64,000 nucleotides of DNA, from NCBI GenBank assembly GCA_016711435.1, contig JADJSY010000020.1, positions 62,001-126,000 on the forward strand, read 5' to 3'. The notes below the pieces were generated by a model. It saw nothing but the letters and a program-made list of their open reading frames with translations. It did not search any database and was not told the DNA's origin. Shown in pieces: positions 33,215 to 42,850 of the stretch (position 1 is its first letter; each line of letters opens with the position of its first letter). The position numbers and the translations under genes were made by a program. Origin of the DNA: Lewinellaceae bacterium. GTDB taxonomy: Bacteria > Bacteroidota > Bacteroidia > Chitinophagales > Saprospiraceae.

Positions 33215-34276
33215 ATGAAAAAAATATCCTTATTACTCACGTTTCTGCTGCCTGCAACGCTGATTTTTTATGCCTGCGCAGGCCAGAACGATCATGCGCT
33301 GAAAGGCACCGTCACCGGCGCATCCAACCTGCAGGTACTACTAGAGCAGGCGCATTTTGATCGCTCCAATGTCGCACTGGGGCGCGTAACCTGCGACGCT
33401 AATGGCAACTTTGAAATCAAGCAGGACAAGGCTTTTGAAGCCGGATTGTATCGCCTCGGCATTGGCGCAAAGAAAATGTACTTCATGCTGGATGGCAAAG
33501 AGAATACGGTAGAGATCAAAGGCGATCTCTCCACCATCGACCGCATGCAGGTGGAAGTAAAAGGTTCCGAAACATTCTCCTGCTACGCCGATATTATACA
33601 GGGTTTGCTCAAAAGCCAGGCAAAAAGTGTGGAAGAAGCCCGCGCAGTGATTGCAAAAGGCTGCAACCCCTTGATGAAGGCTTTTCTGACGTCACAAATG
33701 CTGGGACAAAACCCCGCATCGTTTCTGGATGATTTCAAAACTGCCGGTAGCAACCTCGCCGCAGCCATGCCAGGCTCGAAATACTCGACCGACTACAATA
33801 AAATGGTCGGCGATATTGAAAAACAGACCAGCCAGCAGAATGCAGGCGAACTCATTCAGGTAGGCATGCCCGCGCCTGAAATCAGCCTGGAAGGCCCCGA
33901 CGGAAAAGTGCGTTCCTTGTCGTCCCTGAAAGGCAAAGTCGTGTTGCTCGATTTTTGGGCTTCCTGGTGCGGCCCCTGCCGCAAAGCCAATCCGCACGTA
34001 GTGGATACATACAAAAAATACAACGGCAAAGGTTTTGATGTATTCAGCGTATCGCTGGACCGCCCTGACGGTAAAGAAAAATGGATACAAGCCATCAAAC
34101 AGGACGGCCTGCTGTGGGACAGCCACGTGAGCGACCTGAAATGGTGGGACAGCGCACCGGCTGCCGTATACGGCGTACGGGCGATCCCTAAAACTTTCCT
34201 GATCGGCCGGGATGGAAAGATCGTGGCGATTAACCCGCGCAATAACCTGGAAGAGGAATTGCTGAAGGTGCTTTAA
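33215..34276 (+). CDS. TlpA-like thiol-disulfide lipoprotein
   Basis: The 353-aa protein has a lipoprotein signal with Cys21 (LIFYACAG), an N-terminal DUF4369-type beta domain (LKGTVTGASNLQVLLEQ...), a helical linker, and a C-terminal thioredoxin-fold AhpC/TSA domain with WCGPC (Cys252, Cys255) in LLDFWASWCGPCRKANP and the cis-Pro in AIPKTFLIG. Such Bacteroidota proteins are periplasm-facing reductases for cysteines in exported proteins or haem maturation. No partner is adjacent. An inverted repeat follows the stop codon. Confidence 0.9.
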   Translation: MKKISLLLTFLLPATLIFYACAGQNDHALKGTVTGASNLQVLLEQAHFDRSNVALGRVTCDANGNFEIKQDKAFEAGLYRLGIGAKKMYFMLDGKENTVEIKGDLSTIDRMQVEVKGSETFSCYADIIQGLLKSQAKSVEEARAVIAKGCNPLMKAFLTSQMLGQNPASFLDDFKTAGSNLAAAMPGSKYSTDYNKMVGDIEKQTSQQNAGELIQVGMPAPEISLEGPDGKVRSLSSLKGKVVLLDFWASWCGPCRKANPHVVDTYKKYNGKGFDVFSVSLDRPDGKEKWIQAIKQDGLLWDSHVSDLKWWDSAPAAVYGVRAIPKTFLIGRDGKIVAINPRNNLEEELLKVL

Positions 34277-34322
34277 TGTAGTTATCGGTTATTCGTTATC
34301 AGTTATCAGGGTGGTAGGTTAG

Positions 34323-34460
34323 TTATCAGTTATCCGTTATTAGTTATCAGGGTGGTAAGGAGCCATCAGTACAAATCTTTGCTTGCCCAATAAGGGTCAT
34401 CAAAGATTTGTACTGATGGCTCCTTACCACCCCTAATAACAAATAACGGATAACTGATAA
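34323..34460. repeat. Long inverted repeat, GATAAC-arm class, copy 2
   Basis: Arms about 34323-34381 and 34401-34460 (about 59 bp, a few mismatches) with a 19-nt loop. Outer part: TTATCAGTTATCCGTTATTAG; inner part: GGGTGGTAAGGAGCCATCAG. The core matches the repeat at 1741-1883. A further partial left arm lies at 34279-34316. Located between convergent TlpA-like and TraB genes. Confidence 0.88.
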
Positions 34461-34465
34461 CCAAA

Positions 34466-35387
34466 TCACTGCTCCACCTCCACCCGGTACCCTTCTCTCC
34501 TCAGGAGGGCTACTACCCCGCTGGCGCCGCCCAGATGGCCCGCTCCTACGGCGAAAATGGTGGGTTTTTCACGCATCAGGCGGCTCATCACCGGTATCCA
34601 GTTGCGGTTGCGTTTATTGAGCAATATTTCTTCATAATTACTCATGCCATATTGCACATCCGAAATCATGGATTGCATGGCCGTGATATCCTGGTCGCGG
34701 TACAATTTGAGCATCATATCCAGTTCACTCTCGCCTTCATCTGCCTGATCCGTGCTGCGCAGGCCGTCGACGAGCATTTTGGCCTGTGCCTCGTAGGGAA
34801 TACTATCGAAAATGGACATTTGATACGCAGCAGTTTCTAAGCCGGCTGATTCCATTTTCTGACGACGGGTGAGCCGGTACAGTTCCATTTCTACAGAAGT
34901 CATATTGCTGGTGGATGGGCTGGTTCCTTCGTCCTCATTGGAGATAAGTGTGCTGAGGAACATCGGTTTCATACGTTCAAACATACCTGCAGGCAATCCT
35001 TTTTCTTCCATTTTTGATTTTACCAGGGTATAATCCTCCGGCGACAAAAGGTCTTTCAACGTTTTACCACCCGCCATGAATGACTTAGTAATCAGACCCA
35101 TTTGTGTGCGGATATTGGTCATCTCCTTCATATCAATCTCGAAGGCTACGCGTTGGCTTTTCCCAAGCGCTTCGGTTACCGCAGCCGGTACCGTGAAATC
35201 ATCTTTGGGAATCAGGTGAATGGTGCCGTACAGGTACGACGCCTTTTTCAGGCCGTTTCCACTGATTTTCCAAAACAGACTTCTCCGTGGGAACGATTTT
35301 TTCGGGCGCATACGCCATTTTGCCGCCCGATTTGCAAGCCACCAGACCCACTACAAAGGCTGCGAACCAAAACCATATTTGTTTCAT
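34466..35387 (-). CDS. TraB/GumN family lipoprotein (one frameshift)
   Basis: The protein begins MKQIWFWFAAFVVGLVACKSG, a lipoprotein signal with Cys18. After a frameshift near 35272-35282 (one base too many) it continues in the TraB/GumN domain: SYLYGTIHLIPKDDF (GTxH motif near the start of the domain) and PTIFAVGAGHLGGASGVVALLRREGY (the GxGHLxG motif at the end). TraB-domain proteins are putative metalloproteases (Tiki relatives); bacterial substrates are unknown. Corrected length is about 306 aa. It is divergent from glyA. Confidence 0.85.
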
Positions 35388-35549
35388 ATTGAATTATTTT
35401 CTGTAAAACAACGAAATGAGTGCCGGAAAGTTGACAAGGTTGCCTCCCGGCAATGTCAAAGTTTTGCAAAGGTAATCACGACGGGTTCACATCCTTTTCT
35501 TTCCTTTGCGATTGATATGGAAACCGTGGGTCAAAACAGGGTTTCGCTT

Positions 35550-35557
35550 TACATTTG
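35550..35557 (+). promoter_or_regulatory. Probable -7 box for glyA
   Basis: TACATTTG matches TAnnTTTG; TGGG lies 19 nt upstream where TTTG is expected. The leader to the ATG is about 120 nt and ends with CTCAACCTCTCAACTTTCAG, a phrase repeated before the GbsR gene at about 51997. Confidence 0.45.
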
Positions 35558-35685
35558 CATTATTATAGTCAACCCAAAGTGGTTTTGGACGAGCAGGTAA
35601 ATTAATTCACTGATTACCAATGCTTTCTCAACCATCAACATGCTCAACCTCTCAACTTTCAGTATAACTCAGTATCCTTCTCGTC

Positions 35686-36958
35686 ATGTCCGATATTATT
35701 TTTTCCCTTATCAATAAAGAACTCGACCGGCAACGCCGCGGGGTAGAACTCATTGCTTCCGAAAACTTTACGAGTCAGGCTGTGATGGATGCTATGGGCA
35801 CCTGTCTCACCAATAAATACGCGGAAGGATACCCAGGACGTCGTTACTATGGCGGCTGCGAAGTAGTGGACGAAGTGGAACTGATTGCCATCGAACGTAT
35901 CAAACGATTGTTCGGCGCAGCTTGGGCTAATGTGCAGCCGCACTCCGGCGCACAGGCCAATGCAGCCGTATTCCTGGCCTGCCTGCAACCCGGCGATAAA
36001 ATCCTGGGCTTCAACCTGGCGCACGGCGGCCACCTTTCGCATGGTTCGCCCGTCAACTACTCCGGCAAAGTGTACAGCCCGGTTTTTTACGGCGTGGAAC
36101 AGGAAACGGGCCGGATAAATATGGATAAAGTAGAGGCGCTGGCACATGCCGAACGCCCCAAACTCATTATTTGCGGCGCTTCGGCTTACGCCCGCGACTG
36201 GGATTATGCGCGTTTCCGCAAAATTGCTGATGCTGTCGGAGCGCTGTTGCTGGCAGATATTGCTCACCCGGCCGGACTGATCGCCGTGCAATTGCTCAAC
36301 AACCCGATTCCACACTGCCATATCGTGACCAGCACGACCCACAAAACCCTGCGCGGTCCGCGGCGGCATTATTCTGATGGGTAAAGATTTTGATAACCCC
36401 TGGGGTCGCACCACCAAAAAAGGGGCGCCCATCCAGATGTCGAGCATCCTGGACAGCGGCGTATTTCCCGGTATGCAGGGCGGTCCGCTCGAACACGTCA
36501 TTGCTGCCAAAGCCGTTGCATTCGGTGAAGCCCTGCAACCCGATTTTAAAACCTACGGCTTGCAGGTGATCAGAAACGCGCAGGCCATGGCCGACGAATT
36601 CCAGTCGCGCGGCTTCCGAATTATTTCCGGCGGCACGGATAACCACCTGATGCTGTTGGATTTACAGTCGAAAAACGTCAACGGAAAAGTAGCCGAAAAC
36701 GCCCTCGGCGCTGCCGATATTACCGTGAATAAAAACATGATCCCCTTCGATCCGCAACCGCCCATGACCACTTCCGGTATCCGGGTCGGGTCGGCAGCCA
36801 TCACCACCCGCGGCATGAAAGAAGACGATTGCCGCCAGGTCGTCGAATGGATCGATGAAGTGATTACACACTCCGACGATGCGGCATTGCACGGAAAAAT
36901 CCGCGCGGCGGTGAACCAGTTTATGCTGCGGTTTCCGTTGTACGAAAGGGTTGAGTAA
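35686..36958 (+). CDS. glyA: Serine hydroxymethyltransferase (one frameshift)
   Basis: GlyA interconverts serine and glycine with tetrahydrofolate, the main source of one-carbon units. The first part (residues 1-225) has VELIASENFTSQAVMDAMG, NKYAEGYPGRRYYGGCE, QPHSGAQAN and HGGHLSHG, and the PLP lysine in TTHKTLRGPR. The frame then breaks near 36358-36364: loss of two bases in a CG run turns GPRGGIILMG into a premature stop at 36384. The rest (MGKDFDNPWG to KIRAAVNQFMLRFPLYERVE) completes the enzyme at about 425 aa. Because glyA is nearly always present and intact, this is most likely a sequence error. An intrinsic terminator follows. Confidence 0.94.
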
Positions 36959-36967
36959 GGTGACGGC

Positions 36968-36998
36968 GTAACGCCGAACAGGGTTCGGCGTTACTTTT
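36968..36998 (+). terminator. Intrinsic terminator of glyA
   Basis: A 12-bp perfect stem GTAACGCCGAAC / GTTCGGCGTTAC with a 3-nt loop and four T, starting nine bases after the glyA stop. Confidence 0.85.
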
Positions 36999-37101
36999 CC
37001 CGTCGATCCACTGTAAAGGCCGGAATTTTCCCTCCACCTGAAGTCCGCGCTGGACAATTTTTCCGGAACTTCGGTGCCGGATACGCCGCCAGATCTGCCG
37101 G

Positions 37102-37854
37102 TTATACCCGTATACTCGGCATCTTTGCATGGCAATTCCTGAAACGCCATCTGGCATGCCAGGCGGGTGGCATCGTAGGCAGGTGCCGCGGGAAGATATC
37201 TTGGTGAGTGGCAACGCGGGAGAAGTTATTGATGGCAACCCGATGACTATTGCCTTCCAGATGAACCAGCCCAGGGGCTTTTTCGCTCAACTTTGGGAAG
37301 TCTATGGTCAGGTTGTCCACGTCCATTTGCATTGATACAGTATCCGACTCAGACAAGTGGATATTGAACTCTTTACCGCTGATCGGCTTTATAGTGTTTA
37401 TTTTTTTACAACGCCAGAATGAAAAACGGCGGGAATCGGGGCCTTCCATTCGACCTGAAACAACTCCGACGCGAATCGTAATACCTGCGTGGCTCAGAAG
37501 ATCCAGCACCGCTTTATTTTCTGCTAATCCGGGGTTCTTAAGATGCAAGTCAATCTCATTGTCTTCCGTAGAAACCAGGAGATATTTAAACAAACTGGTA
37601 TCACCCCGAAGTTCTGCACCGTTGAAACTGTTGTCCAATTCGACATTTACGGGCGCCGAGATGTTGATATTAACAAATTTTTCGGCGTTGTAAAAATATG
37701 ACAGGGCACTGACGCTGTCAGGCATCCGTGCGTTTTTCGGGTCGTACATATCGTAGTGATATACTTTTTTGGGAACTGTTTTAAAAGCGCCCCACACCAT
37801 CGTACCTGTAAAAAGCGCAACGGCGGAAATGACCATAACAAGTCCTGTTTTCAT
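37102..37854 (-). CDS. Hypothetical membrane-anchored protein of a GntR/ABC operon
   Basis: The 250-aa product starts MKTGLVMVISAVALFTGTMVWGAF, a signal anchor or signal peptide. The mature part is beta-rich (VNINISAPVNVELDNSFNG, EDNEIDLHLKNPGL, MQMDVDNLTIDFPKL) and resembles exported beta-helix proteins (DUF2807/DUF4097-like), but this is weak. The C-terminal 25 residues (rich in His, Pro, Trp) look out of character; a small indel near the end cannot be excluded. Its ATG overlaps the regulator stop by four bases, making it the last gene of the operon. Between its stop and glyA there is only the glyA terminator. Confidence 0.65.
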   Translation of the reverse strand: MKTGLVMVISAVALFTGTMVWGAFKTVPKKVYHYDMYDPKNARMPDSVSALSYFYNAEKFVNINISAPVNVELDNSFNGAELRGDTSLFKYLLVSTEDNEIDLHLKNPGLAENKAVLDLLSHAGITIRVGVVSGRMEGPDSRRFSFWRCKKINTIKPISGKEFNIHLSESDTVSMQMDVDNLTIDFPKLSEKAPGLVHLEGNSHRVAINNFSRVATHQDIFPRHLPTMPPAWHARWRFRNCHAKMPSIRV

Positions 37855-38223
37855 TGTTTCAGATTGTTTTGATACTGTTGATACCATGATTTGAGTTCGT
37901 CCCATTGGATGCCGAGTTGGTCTATCGTCTGGAAAAAAGCAGGGAGCATTTCATCGGAGAATGCTTTTTTGCGCAGATCGCGGGCTTTTGCAACACCATC
38001 TTCCGCCATAAAGTAGCCGACGCCACGCTGGTTAATAATTATTCCTGCTTCCTGTAAAAAAGGTGACAGAGCGCACCACGGTATTCGGATTGACCTGCAC
38101 CTCTGCGGCCAGCTCCCGAACGGAAGGTATTCGTTCACCCGGCGCCCATTCGCCCGTCATGATACGGGTGGCTACCTGTTGGGCAATTTGCATCCAGATA
38201 GCGGTTTGTGTTTGAAATTCCAT
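37851..38223 (-). CDS. GntR-family (YtrA-type) transcriptional regulator (one frameshift)
   Basis: A short GntR regulator of about 124 aa with the N-terminal winged helix: IWMQIAQQVATRIMTGEWAPGERIPSVRELA is typical, followed by VNPNTVVRSV. A one-base excess in a T-run near 38060 shifts the frame; removing it gives VTFLQEAGIIINQRGVGYFM and a C-terminal helical domain ending QNNLKQ. The small size and adjacency to ABC genes mark it as the YtrA subfamily, which usually represses its own ABC operon. A matching operator is seen at 39753-39776. Coupled by ATGA to the downstream gene. Confidence 0.87.
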
Positions 38224-38225
38224 AT

Positions 38226-38996
38226 CTATATCTCCTTTTCCCGGATGAAAAAATAAGTGGAGGCCAGCAAAAGCAGGGAGGGTACATAAGCGGCCAGCAG
38301 CCAGAACAAGTTCACACTGGTTCGGGTAGCAGCGTTGATGTCCATTTCATAAAAAGGCAGTTTCACTACCTGTAGTAAAACACCTTCACTGGAATCATAA
38401 GGAAATTGTTCAAAACCTGCCTGAATAACCTGATACAGGATGATCAGGAGCACAAAAACAAAAATGAACCCCTTTAAAATCCCGAACCGCTTCCAGGTCA
38501 GGCCCGACGCGTATGCAGCAGGTAAAGCCAGATAAAATATAAAAAAGGAGATAAACATGTCCCTGGAAAGCCAGTCAATGGCAGCATATCGAAATGCAAA
38601 CGAACGCAGGGAAAGTATTTCAAAACCTTTAAAAGCAAGATTGAATGTGAGCCAGGTGATGAGCGGGAAAACAAGAACCGCCAGCAGGCTTTTGGCTAAC
38701 CATTTCTCAAAATTGGAGGCGGGAATCATTAAAAAACGGGTGGCAGTGCCGCTTTTCTCCAACTCGCTGAAAATCAGTCCGGCGTACAACCAGCCGCAAA
38801 TCCAAAAATAAGCATTGAAAACAAGGAAGGGGGTGTCACTGCGAAGGGGAATAAATACACTTCTGGCATCGCCCCAAAAAATAAGGTACATTACTTTAAC
38901 GCCCACTATCAGGACGATATAAGGCAAAATCGGCTGGGTCTGCCAGCTGAATCGCAGTACCCGCAGGAAGCGGTGAAAATCAAACTTGTTTTTCAT
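38226..38996 (-). CDS. ABC transporter permease subunit
   Basis: The 256-aa protein has about six membrane segments (PYIVLIVGVKVMYLIF, AYFWICGWLYAGLIF, SLLAVLVFPLITWLTF, MFISFFIFYLALPAAYA, FIFVFVLLIILYQ, NLFWLLAAYVPSLLLLAS), matching ABC-2-like permeases in GntR-linked operons. It overlaps the ATPase gene by 17 nt and is followed after two bases by the regulator. Probably an exporter or a sensor-type ABC system for envelope stress; substrate unknown. Confidence 0.82.
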   Translation of the reverse strand: MKNKFDFHRFLRVLRFSWQTQPILPYIVLIVGVKVMYLIFWGDARSVFIPLRSDTPFLVFNAYFWICGWLYAGLIFSELEKSGTATRFLMIPASNFEKWLAKSLLAVLVFPLITWLTFNLAFKGFEILSLRSFAFRYAAIDWLSRDMFISFFIFYLALPAAYASGLTWKRFGILKGFIFVFVLLIILYQVIQAGFEQFPYDSSEGVLLQVVKLPFYEMDINAATRTSVNLFWLLAAYVPSLLLLASTYFFIREKEI

Positions 38997-39729
38997 AGCG
39001 CAAGGTGTTTTGAACGATTTCAGGATGTATTTGCAAGGCTTTGAACAGCAGTTCGAGGTCGAGCGGACCTTCCTGCGCTTCCATATTACGCAGCAGGCAG
39101 TGGTATTGTAATAACAGCCGGTGTTCCTGTAAAATAATCAGGTGGTCGAGCAACATGGCAACATCATGCACGTGGTGCGTGGTAATGACGGCCAAACGCT
39201 GCTCGTCGATTTGAGCGCTCAGCAACCGACGAAAACTGTCTTTGGAGGGAATGTCCAGTCCGTCGGTCGGTTCGTCGAACAGCAGGATACGGCAGCCGCT
39301 GGCCAAAGCGAAACTGAGCAATACCTTTTTTCTTTGCCCGAAAGAAAGTGCTTGCAGTCGCATATCCGGTTGAATACCAAAGGTTTGCAGCGCGTTGTTC
39401 CAGACCTCCAGGTTAAATTTAGGGTAAAACGGCGCGTACCTTTTTTGGTAAACGCCCACCTTTATTGGAGGCAGATCGAAATCTACCGGCACATAAAAAA
39501 CCTGCTCCAGAAATGCAGGCGAGCGAAAACGGGGCGTGTGACCATCTACACTGATTTGTCCCGATTTCGGGAACAACAAACCCCCGATCAGATGCAGCAG
39601 GGTGGTTTTACCCACGCCGTTGGCGCCCAATATACCGTACACACCGCCCGCTTCCATGTTGAAAGTCAGGTTGTCCAATACCGGACTCCTGCTTTTGTAC
39701 CTGAATGACATTTCACTGATGGCAATCAT
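38980..39729 (-). CDS. ABC transporter ATP-binding protein of a YtrA-type operon
   Basis: The 249-aa ATPase has Walker A GILGANGVGKTTLL (about 34-47), a signature region LSFGQRKKVLLSFAL (the usual LSGGQ is LSFGQ), Walker B ILLFDEPTDGLD and the switch His in ITTHHVHDVAMLL. First gene of a four-gene operon: ATPase, permease, GntR regulator, exported protein. A promoter -7 box and a palindromic operator lie directly upstream. Confidence 0.9.
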   Translation of the reverse strand: MIAISEMSFRYKSRSPVLDNLTFNMEAGGVYGILGANGVGKTTLLHLIGGLLFPKSGQISVDGHTPRFRSPAFLEQVFYVPVDFDLPPIKVGVYQKRYAPFYPKFNLEVWNNALQTFGIQPDMRLQALSFGQRKKVLLSFALASGCRILLFDEPTDGLDIPSKDSFRRLLSAQIDEQRLAVITTHHVHDVAMLLDHLIILQEHRLLLQYHCLLRNMEAQEGPLDLELLFKALQIHPEIVQNTLRYEKQV

Positions 39730-39752
39730 AAGCCTTATTGTTTTAGTGAATT

Positions 39753-39776
39753 AGTGTACTATGTAATTAATACACT
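39753..39776. promoter_or_regulatory. Probable YtrA-type operator
   Basis: AGTGTA (39753-39758) and TACACT (39771-39776) form an inverted repeat with a 12-nt spacer, extended to AGTGTACT / AATACACT. From memory, the Bacillus YtrA operator is AGTGTA-N13-TACACT, so this is a close match. It lies between the -7 box (39778-39785) and the ATPase ATG, where a bound repressor would block transcription start. Confidence 0.75.
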
Positions 39777-39777
39777 G

Positions 39778-39785
39778 CAAACATA
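39778..39785 (-). promoter_or_regulatory. -7 box of the GntR/ABC operon
   Basis: TATGTTTG on the minus strand matches TAnnTTTG, immediately upstream of the proposed operator and 49 nt before the ATPase ATG. Confidence 0.6.
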
Positions 39786-39926
39786 CAGGCAAATAAGTAT
39801 ACCGCGCAAGGTTTTTTTAAAATGCTGGGTGATATTTATAGGTTCAAAAAATGAGCTTTTTTTACCAGGAACATTACCGGCTTTTACCTGGAAGTTTCTG
39901 GTACGAAATTCTTTCTTTGCACTCCC

Positions 39927-41339
39927 ATGCAAGTCCTCTTCACCCACGGCTATTTTCTCTGCGACGACCCGAAAGAGCAGGAGATCATGCGGCCTTACCC
40001 GCCGCTGGGTTTACTATATCTGTCGGCCTGGTTAGATAAACACGGAATGGAAAACGAGGTTTTTGATACCACTTTTTCCACAAAAAATGACCTGAAAGAC
40101 TACCTGCTGTTGCATCGCCCGCGCATCGTGGCATTGTATGCCAATCTGATGACCAAATTGAATGTGCTGGAAATTGCGTCGTTTATCCGAAGTGAAGCGA
40201 CACTGAACAATGCGCTTATTGTACTGGGCGGTCCCGATGTGACGCACAACACGGCAGAATACCTGGGTTGCGGCGCCGACCTGATCGTGATCGGCGAGGG
40301 CGAACAGACCATGCTCGAAATTTGCCTGAGCGCCCAAATTACCGATTCAGCCCCGGACATGGAGCGTTTTTCACATATCAATGGTATCGCTTATCAGCAG
40401 CAGGACGGATTCGTTTTTAAAACGACGCCTCGTGAAAAATTGCGCGACATAGACGATTTGCCTTTTCCTAATCGCTTGAAAATCAATCTTCAACAATACC
40501 TGAATGCCTGGAAAAAAGCGCATGGCCACAGCGCCGTTAGTATAAGCACACAGCGCGGCTGCCCCTATACCTGCCGCTGGTGCAGCACAGCTGTTTATGG
40601 TCAGAGTTATCGTCGCCGAAGCCCCCGGCAGGTAGTGGATGAAATTATTTTCCTGCAAAAAAACTACGATTTCGACCTCATCTGGTTTGTTGATGACGTG
40701 TTTACAGTGAGCCACAAATGGTTGGGCGAGTTCCGCGACGAATTGCATCACCGTGCCGTCAAAGTTCAGTTCGAGTGTATTACCAGGGCGGACCGCATGA
40801 GTGAAGAAGTGATCGGTATCCTGCGTGCCTGTGGCTGTTTCAGGGTCTGGATTGGGGCAGAAAGCGGCTCTCAGCGCATTATCGATGCCATGGATCGGCG
40901 CGTGGACGTGCAGCAGGTGCGTACAATGATCCAGTCGACTCGGAAGGCCGGCATCCAGGCCGGCACTTTTATCATGCTGGGATATCCCGGTGAAACGGAA
41001 TCGGATATACGCAAAACGGTGGATCATCTGAAAGAAGCCAACCCCGACCTTTTTACCATTACAATCGCTTACCCGATCAAAGGAACCGGTTTGTATGAAG
41101 AAGTGCAGGGAATGAGTATCACTTCTTTGCCCTGGGCAGAAAGCACCGACCGTGATATGGATTTCAAACGCAGCTACCCGCGCAAGTACTATGATTATGC
41201 AGTGCGCTGGGCCGTGAATGTCGTTCAATGGCATAAGATAAAACTGGCGGGCCGGCACTGGAGTGTCCCAGGGCTGATACTGGCATTAAAAATATCCGTC
41301 GCCCGGGCAGGAATGCTCTGGTGGCGTTGGCAAAAATGA
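39927..41339 (+). CDS. B12-binding-domain radical SAM protein (1)
   Basis: The 470-aa protein has an N-terminal cobalamin-binding-like Rossmann domain (residues about 1-140, ending GADLIVIGEGEQTMLEI) and a radical SAM core with the CxxxCxxC cluster at Cys212, Cys216 and Cys219 in TQRGCPYTCRWCS. AESGSQRIIDAMDR and GTFIMLGYPGETESDI are typical for the BchE/P-methylase-like group. The canonical DxHxxG cobalamin motif is not evident. It is a paralogue of the gene at 53417. Neighbours give no pathway. A methyl transfer or ring-forming reaction is possible but not shown. Confidence 0.88.
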   Translation: MQVLFTHGYFLCDDPKEQEIMRPYPPLGLLYLSAWLDKHGMENEVFDTTFSTKNDLKDYLLLHRPRIVALYANLMTKLNVLEIASFIRSEATLNNALIVLGGPDVTHNTAEYLGCGADLIVIGEGEQTMLEICLSAQITDSAPDMERFSHINGIAYQQQDGFVFKTTPREKLRDIDDLPFPNRLKINLQQYLNAWKKAHGHSAVSISTQRGCPYTCRWCSTAVYGQSYRRRSPRQVVDEIIFLQKNYDFDLIWFVDDVFTVSHKWLGEFRDELHHRAVKVQFECITRADRMSEEVIGILRACGCFRVWIGAESGSQRIIDAMDRRVDVQQVRTMIQSTRKAGIQAGTFIMLGYPGETESDIRKTVDHLKEANPDLFTITIAYPIKGTGLYEEVQGMSITSLPWAESTDRDMDFKRSYPRKYYDYAVRWAVNVVQWHKIKLAGRHWSVPGLILALKISVARAGMLWWRWQK

Positions 41340-41393
41340 GCAGGCGAGGTTACTATTCTTCTGTTCCGCTTGAAAATACGCACAGGATTGCCG

Positions 41394-41401
41394 TACTTTT
41401 G
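41394..41401 (+). promoter_or_regulatory. Probable -7 box for ahcY
   Basis: TACTTTTG matches TAnnTTTG, with a CTTG about 21 nt upstream. The leader to the ATG is about 110 nt. Confidence 0.5.
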
Positions 41402-41511
41402 CGCCGCGCTTTGAAGAAACAAACCGAATGATATTCTGTTATCTTGTTTTTACAAATTGCTTTCCCAAATAAAAGCCAATATTTACTCATTGCATATTCA
41501 CTTTTTTGAAA

Positions 41512-42828
41512 ATGGCCGTAGCAACAGAAACTCGCCCCGCGTACAAAGTAAAAGACATTGCCCTTGCCGAATGGGGCCGCAAAGAAATCCAGCTCGCCGA
41601 GGCAGAAATGCCCGGTTTGATGTCCTTGCGTGAAGAATTCGGCGCTTCCAAACCCCTGAAAGGCGCCCGCGTGGCCGGTTGCCTGCACATGACGATACAA
41701 ACTGCCGTTTTGATCGAAACCCTCGTGGAACTGGGCGCTGAAGTCAGCTGGTCATCCTGCAATATTTTCTCTACACAAGACCATGCCGCCGCTGCAGTTG
41801 CCGCTGCCGGTATCCCTGTTTTTGCCTGGAAAGGTATGAACGCGGAAGAATTCGACTGGTGTATCGAGCAAACCCTGTTTGCTTTCAAAGACAATCAGCC
41901 GCTGAACATGATCCTCGACGACGGTGGCGACCTCACCAACATGGTGCTGGATCAGTACCCCGAACTTGCTGCAGGTATTCGCGGTATTTCGGAAGAAACG
42001 ACTACCGGCGTACACCGTCTGTACGAGCGCGTAGCCAAAGGAACCCTCCCGCTGCCTGCGATCAACATCAACGACTCCGTTACGAAGTCGAAATTTGACA
42101 ACAAATACGGTTGTAAAGAAAGTCTCGTGGACGCGATCCGCCGTGCGACCGACATTATGATGGCCGGAAAAGTAGCTGTTGTAGCCGGATACGGCGACGT
42201 TGGCAAAGGTTCTGCCGCTTCCCTGCGCGGCGCCGGCGCCCGGGTGATTGTCACTGAAATCGACCCTATTTGTGCCTTGCAGGCTGCTATGGATGGTTTT
42301 GAAGTGAAAAAGATGGAAAATGCCATCCCGCGCGCCAATATCATCGTGACCGCTACCGGCAACTGCGATATCGTGACCGGCAAACATTTCAAAATGATGA
42401 ATGACAAAACCATCGTTTGTAATATCGGCCACTTCGACAATGAAATCGACATGGCCTGGCTGAACGAAAACCACGGCCAGAGCAAAGTGACCATCAAGCC
42501 ACAGGTAGACCTCTATAACATCGACGGCAAAGACATTATCCTGCTCGCGGAAGGCCGCTTAGTCAACCTCGGTTGCGGAACTGGCCACCCCTCGTTCGTG
42601 ATGTCCAACTCCTTTACCAACCAGGTGCTGGCACAACTCGAACTCTGGGAAAATACCGGCAACTACGAAAACCAGGTGTATATGTTGCCCAAACACCTCG
42701 ACGAAAAAGTAGCGCGCCTGCACCTTGCCAAAATCGGCGTGGAACTGGAAGAACTCGAACAACACCAGGCTGACTACATCGGCGTTCAATCTGCGGGTCC
42801 GTTCAAACCGGATTATTATCGCTATTGA
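41512..42828 (+). CDS. ahcY: S-adenosylhomocysteine hydrolase (adenosylhomocysteinase)
   Basis: AhcY splits S-adenosylhomocysteine into homocysteine and adenosine, clearing the product of methyltransferases. The 438-aa protein has GCLHMTIQTAVLIETL, SSCNIFSTQDHAAAA, ILDDGGDLTN, SEETTTGVHRLYE, the NAD-binding GYGDVGKGSAASLRGAGARV, and ends KPDYYRY. It starts MAVATETRPA; a TTG two codons earlier is possible. Followed by a CTCAAC-type inverted repeat and then a good intrinsic terminator. Placement next to a radical SAM protein that would consume SAM is suggestive but not specific. Confidence 0.97.
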   Translation: MAVATETRPAYKVKDIALAEWGRKEIQLAEAEMPGLMSLREEFGASKPLKGARVAGCLHMTIQTAVLIETLVELGAEVSWSSCNIFSTQDHAAAAVAAAGIPVFAWKGMNAEEFDWCIEQTLFAFKDNQPLNMILDDGGDLTNMVLDQYPELAAGIRGISEETTTGVHRLYERVAKGTLPLPAININDSVTKSKFDNKYGCKESLVDAIRRATDIMMAGKVAVVAGYGDVGKGSAASLRGAGARVIVTEIDPICALQAAMDGFEVKKMENAIPRANIIVTATGNCDIVTGKHFKMMNDKTIVCNIGHFDNEIDMAWLNENHGQSKVTIKPQVDLYNIDGKDIILLAEGRLVNLGCGTGHPSFVMSNSFTNQVLAQLELWENTGNYENQVYMLPKHLDEKVARLHLAKIGVELEELEQHQADYIGVQSAGPFKPDYYRY

Positions 42829-42850
42829 GTGGATGAGGTTTGGGATTATT

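Noticed and set aside
35686..36958. Programmed frameshift in glyA
   Set aside because: No slippery heptamer or downstream pseudoknot is evident, and glyA is not known to be recoded; a two-base loss in a CG run is enough to explain it.
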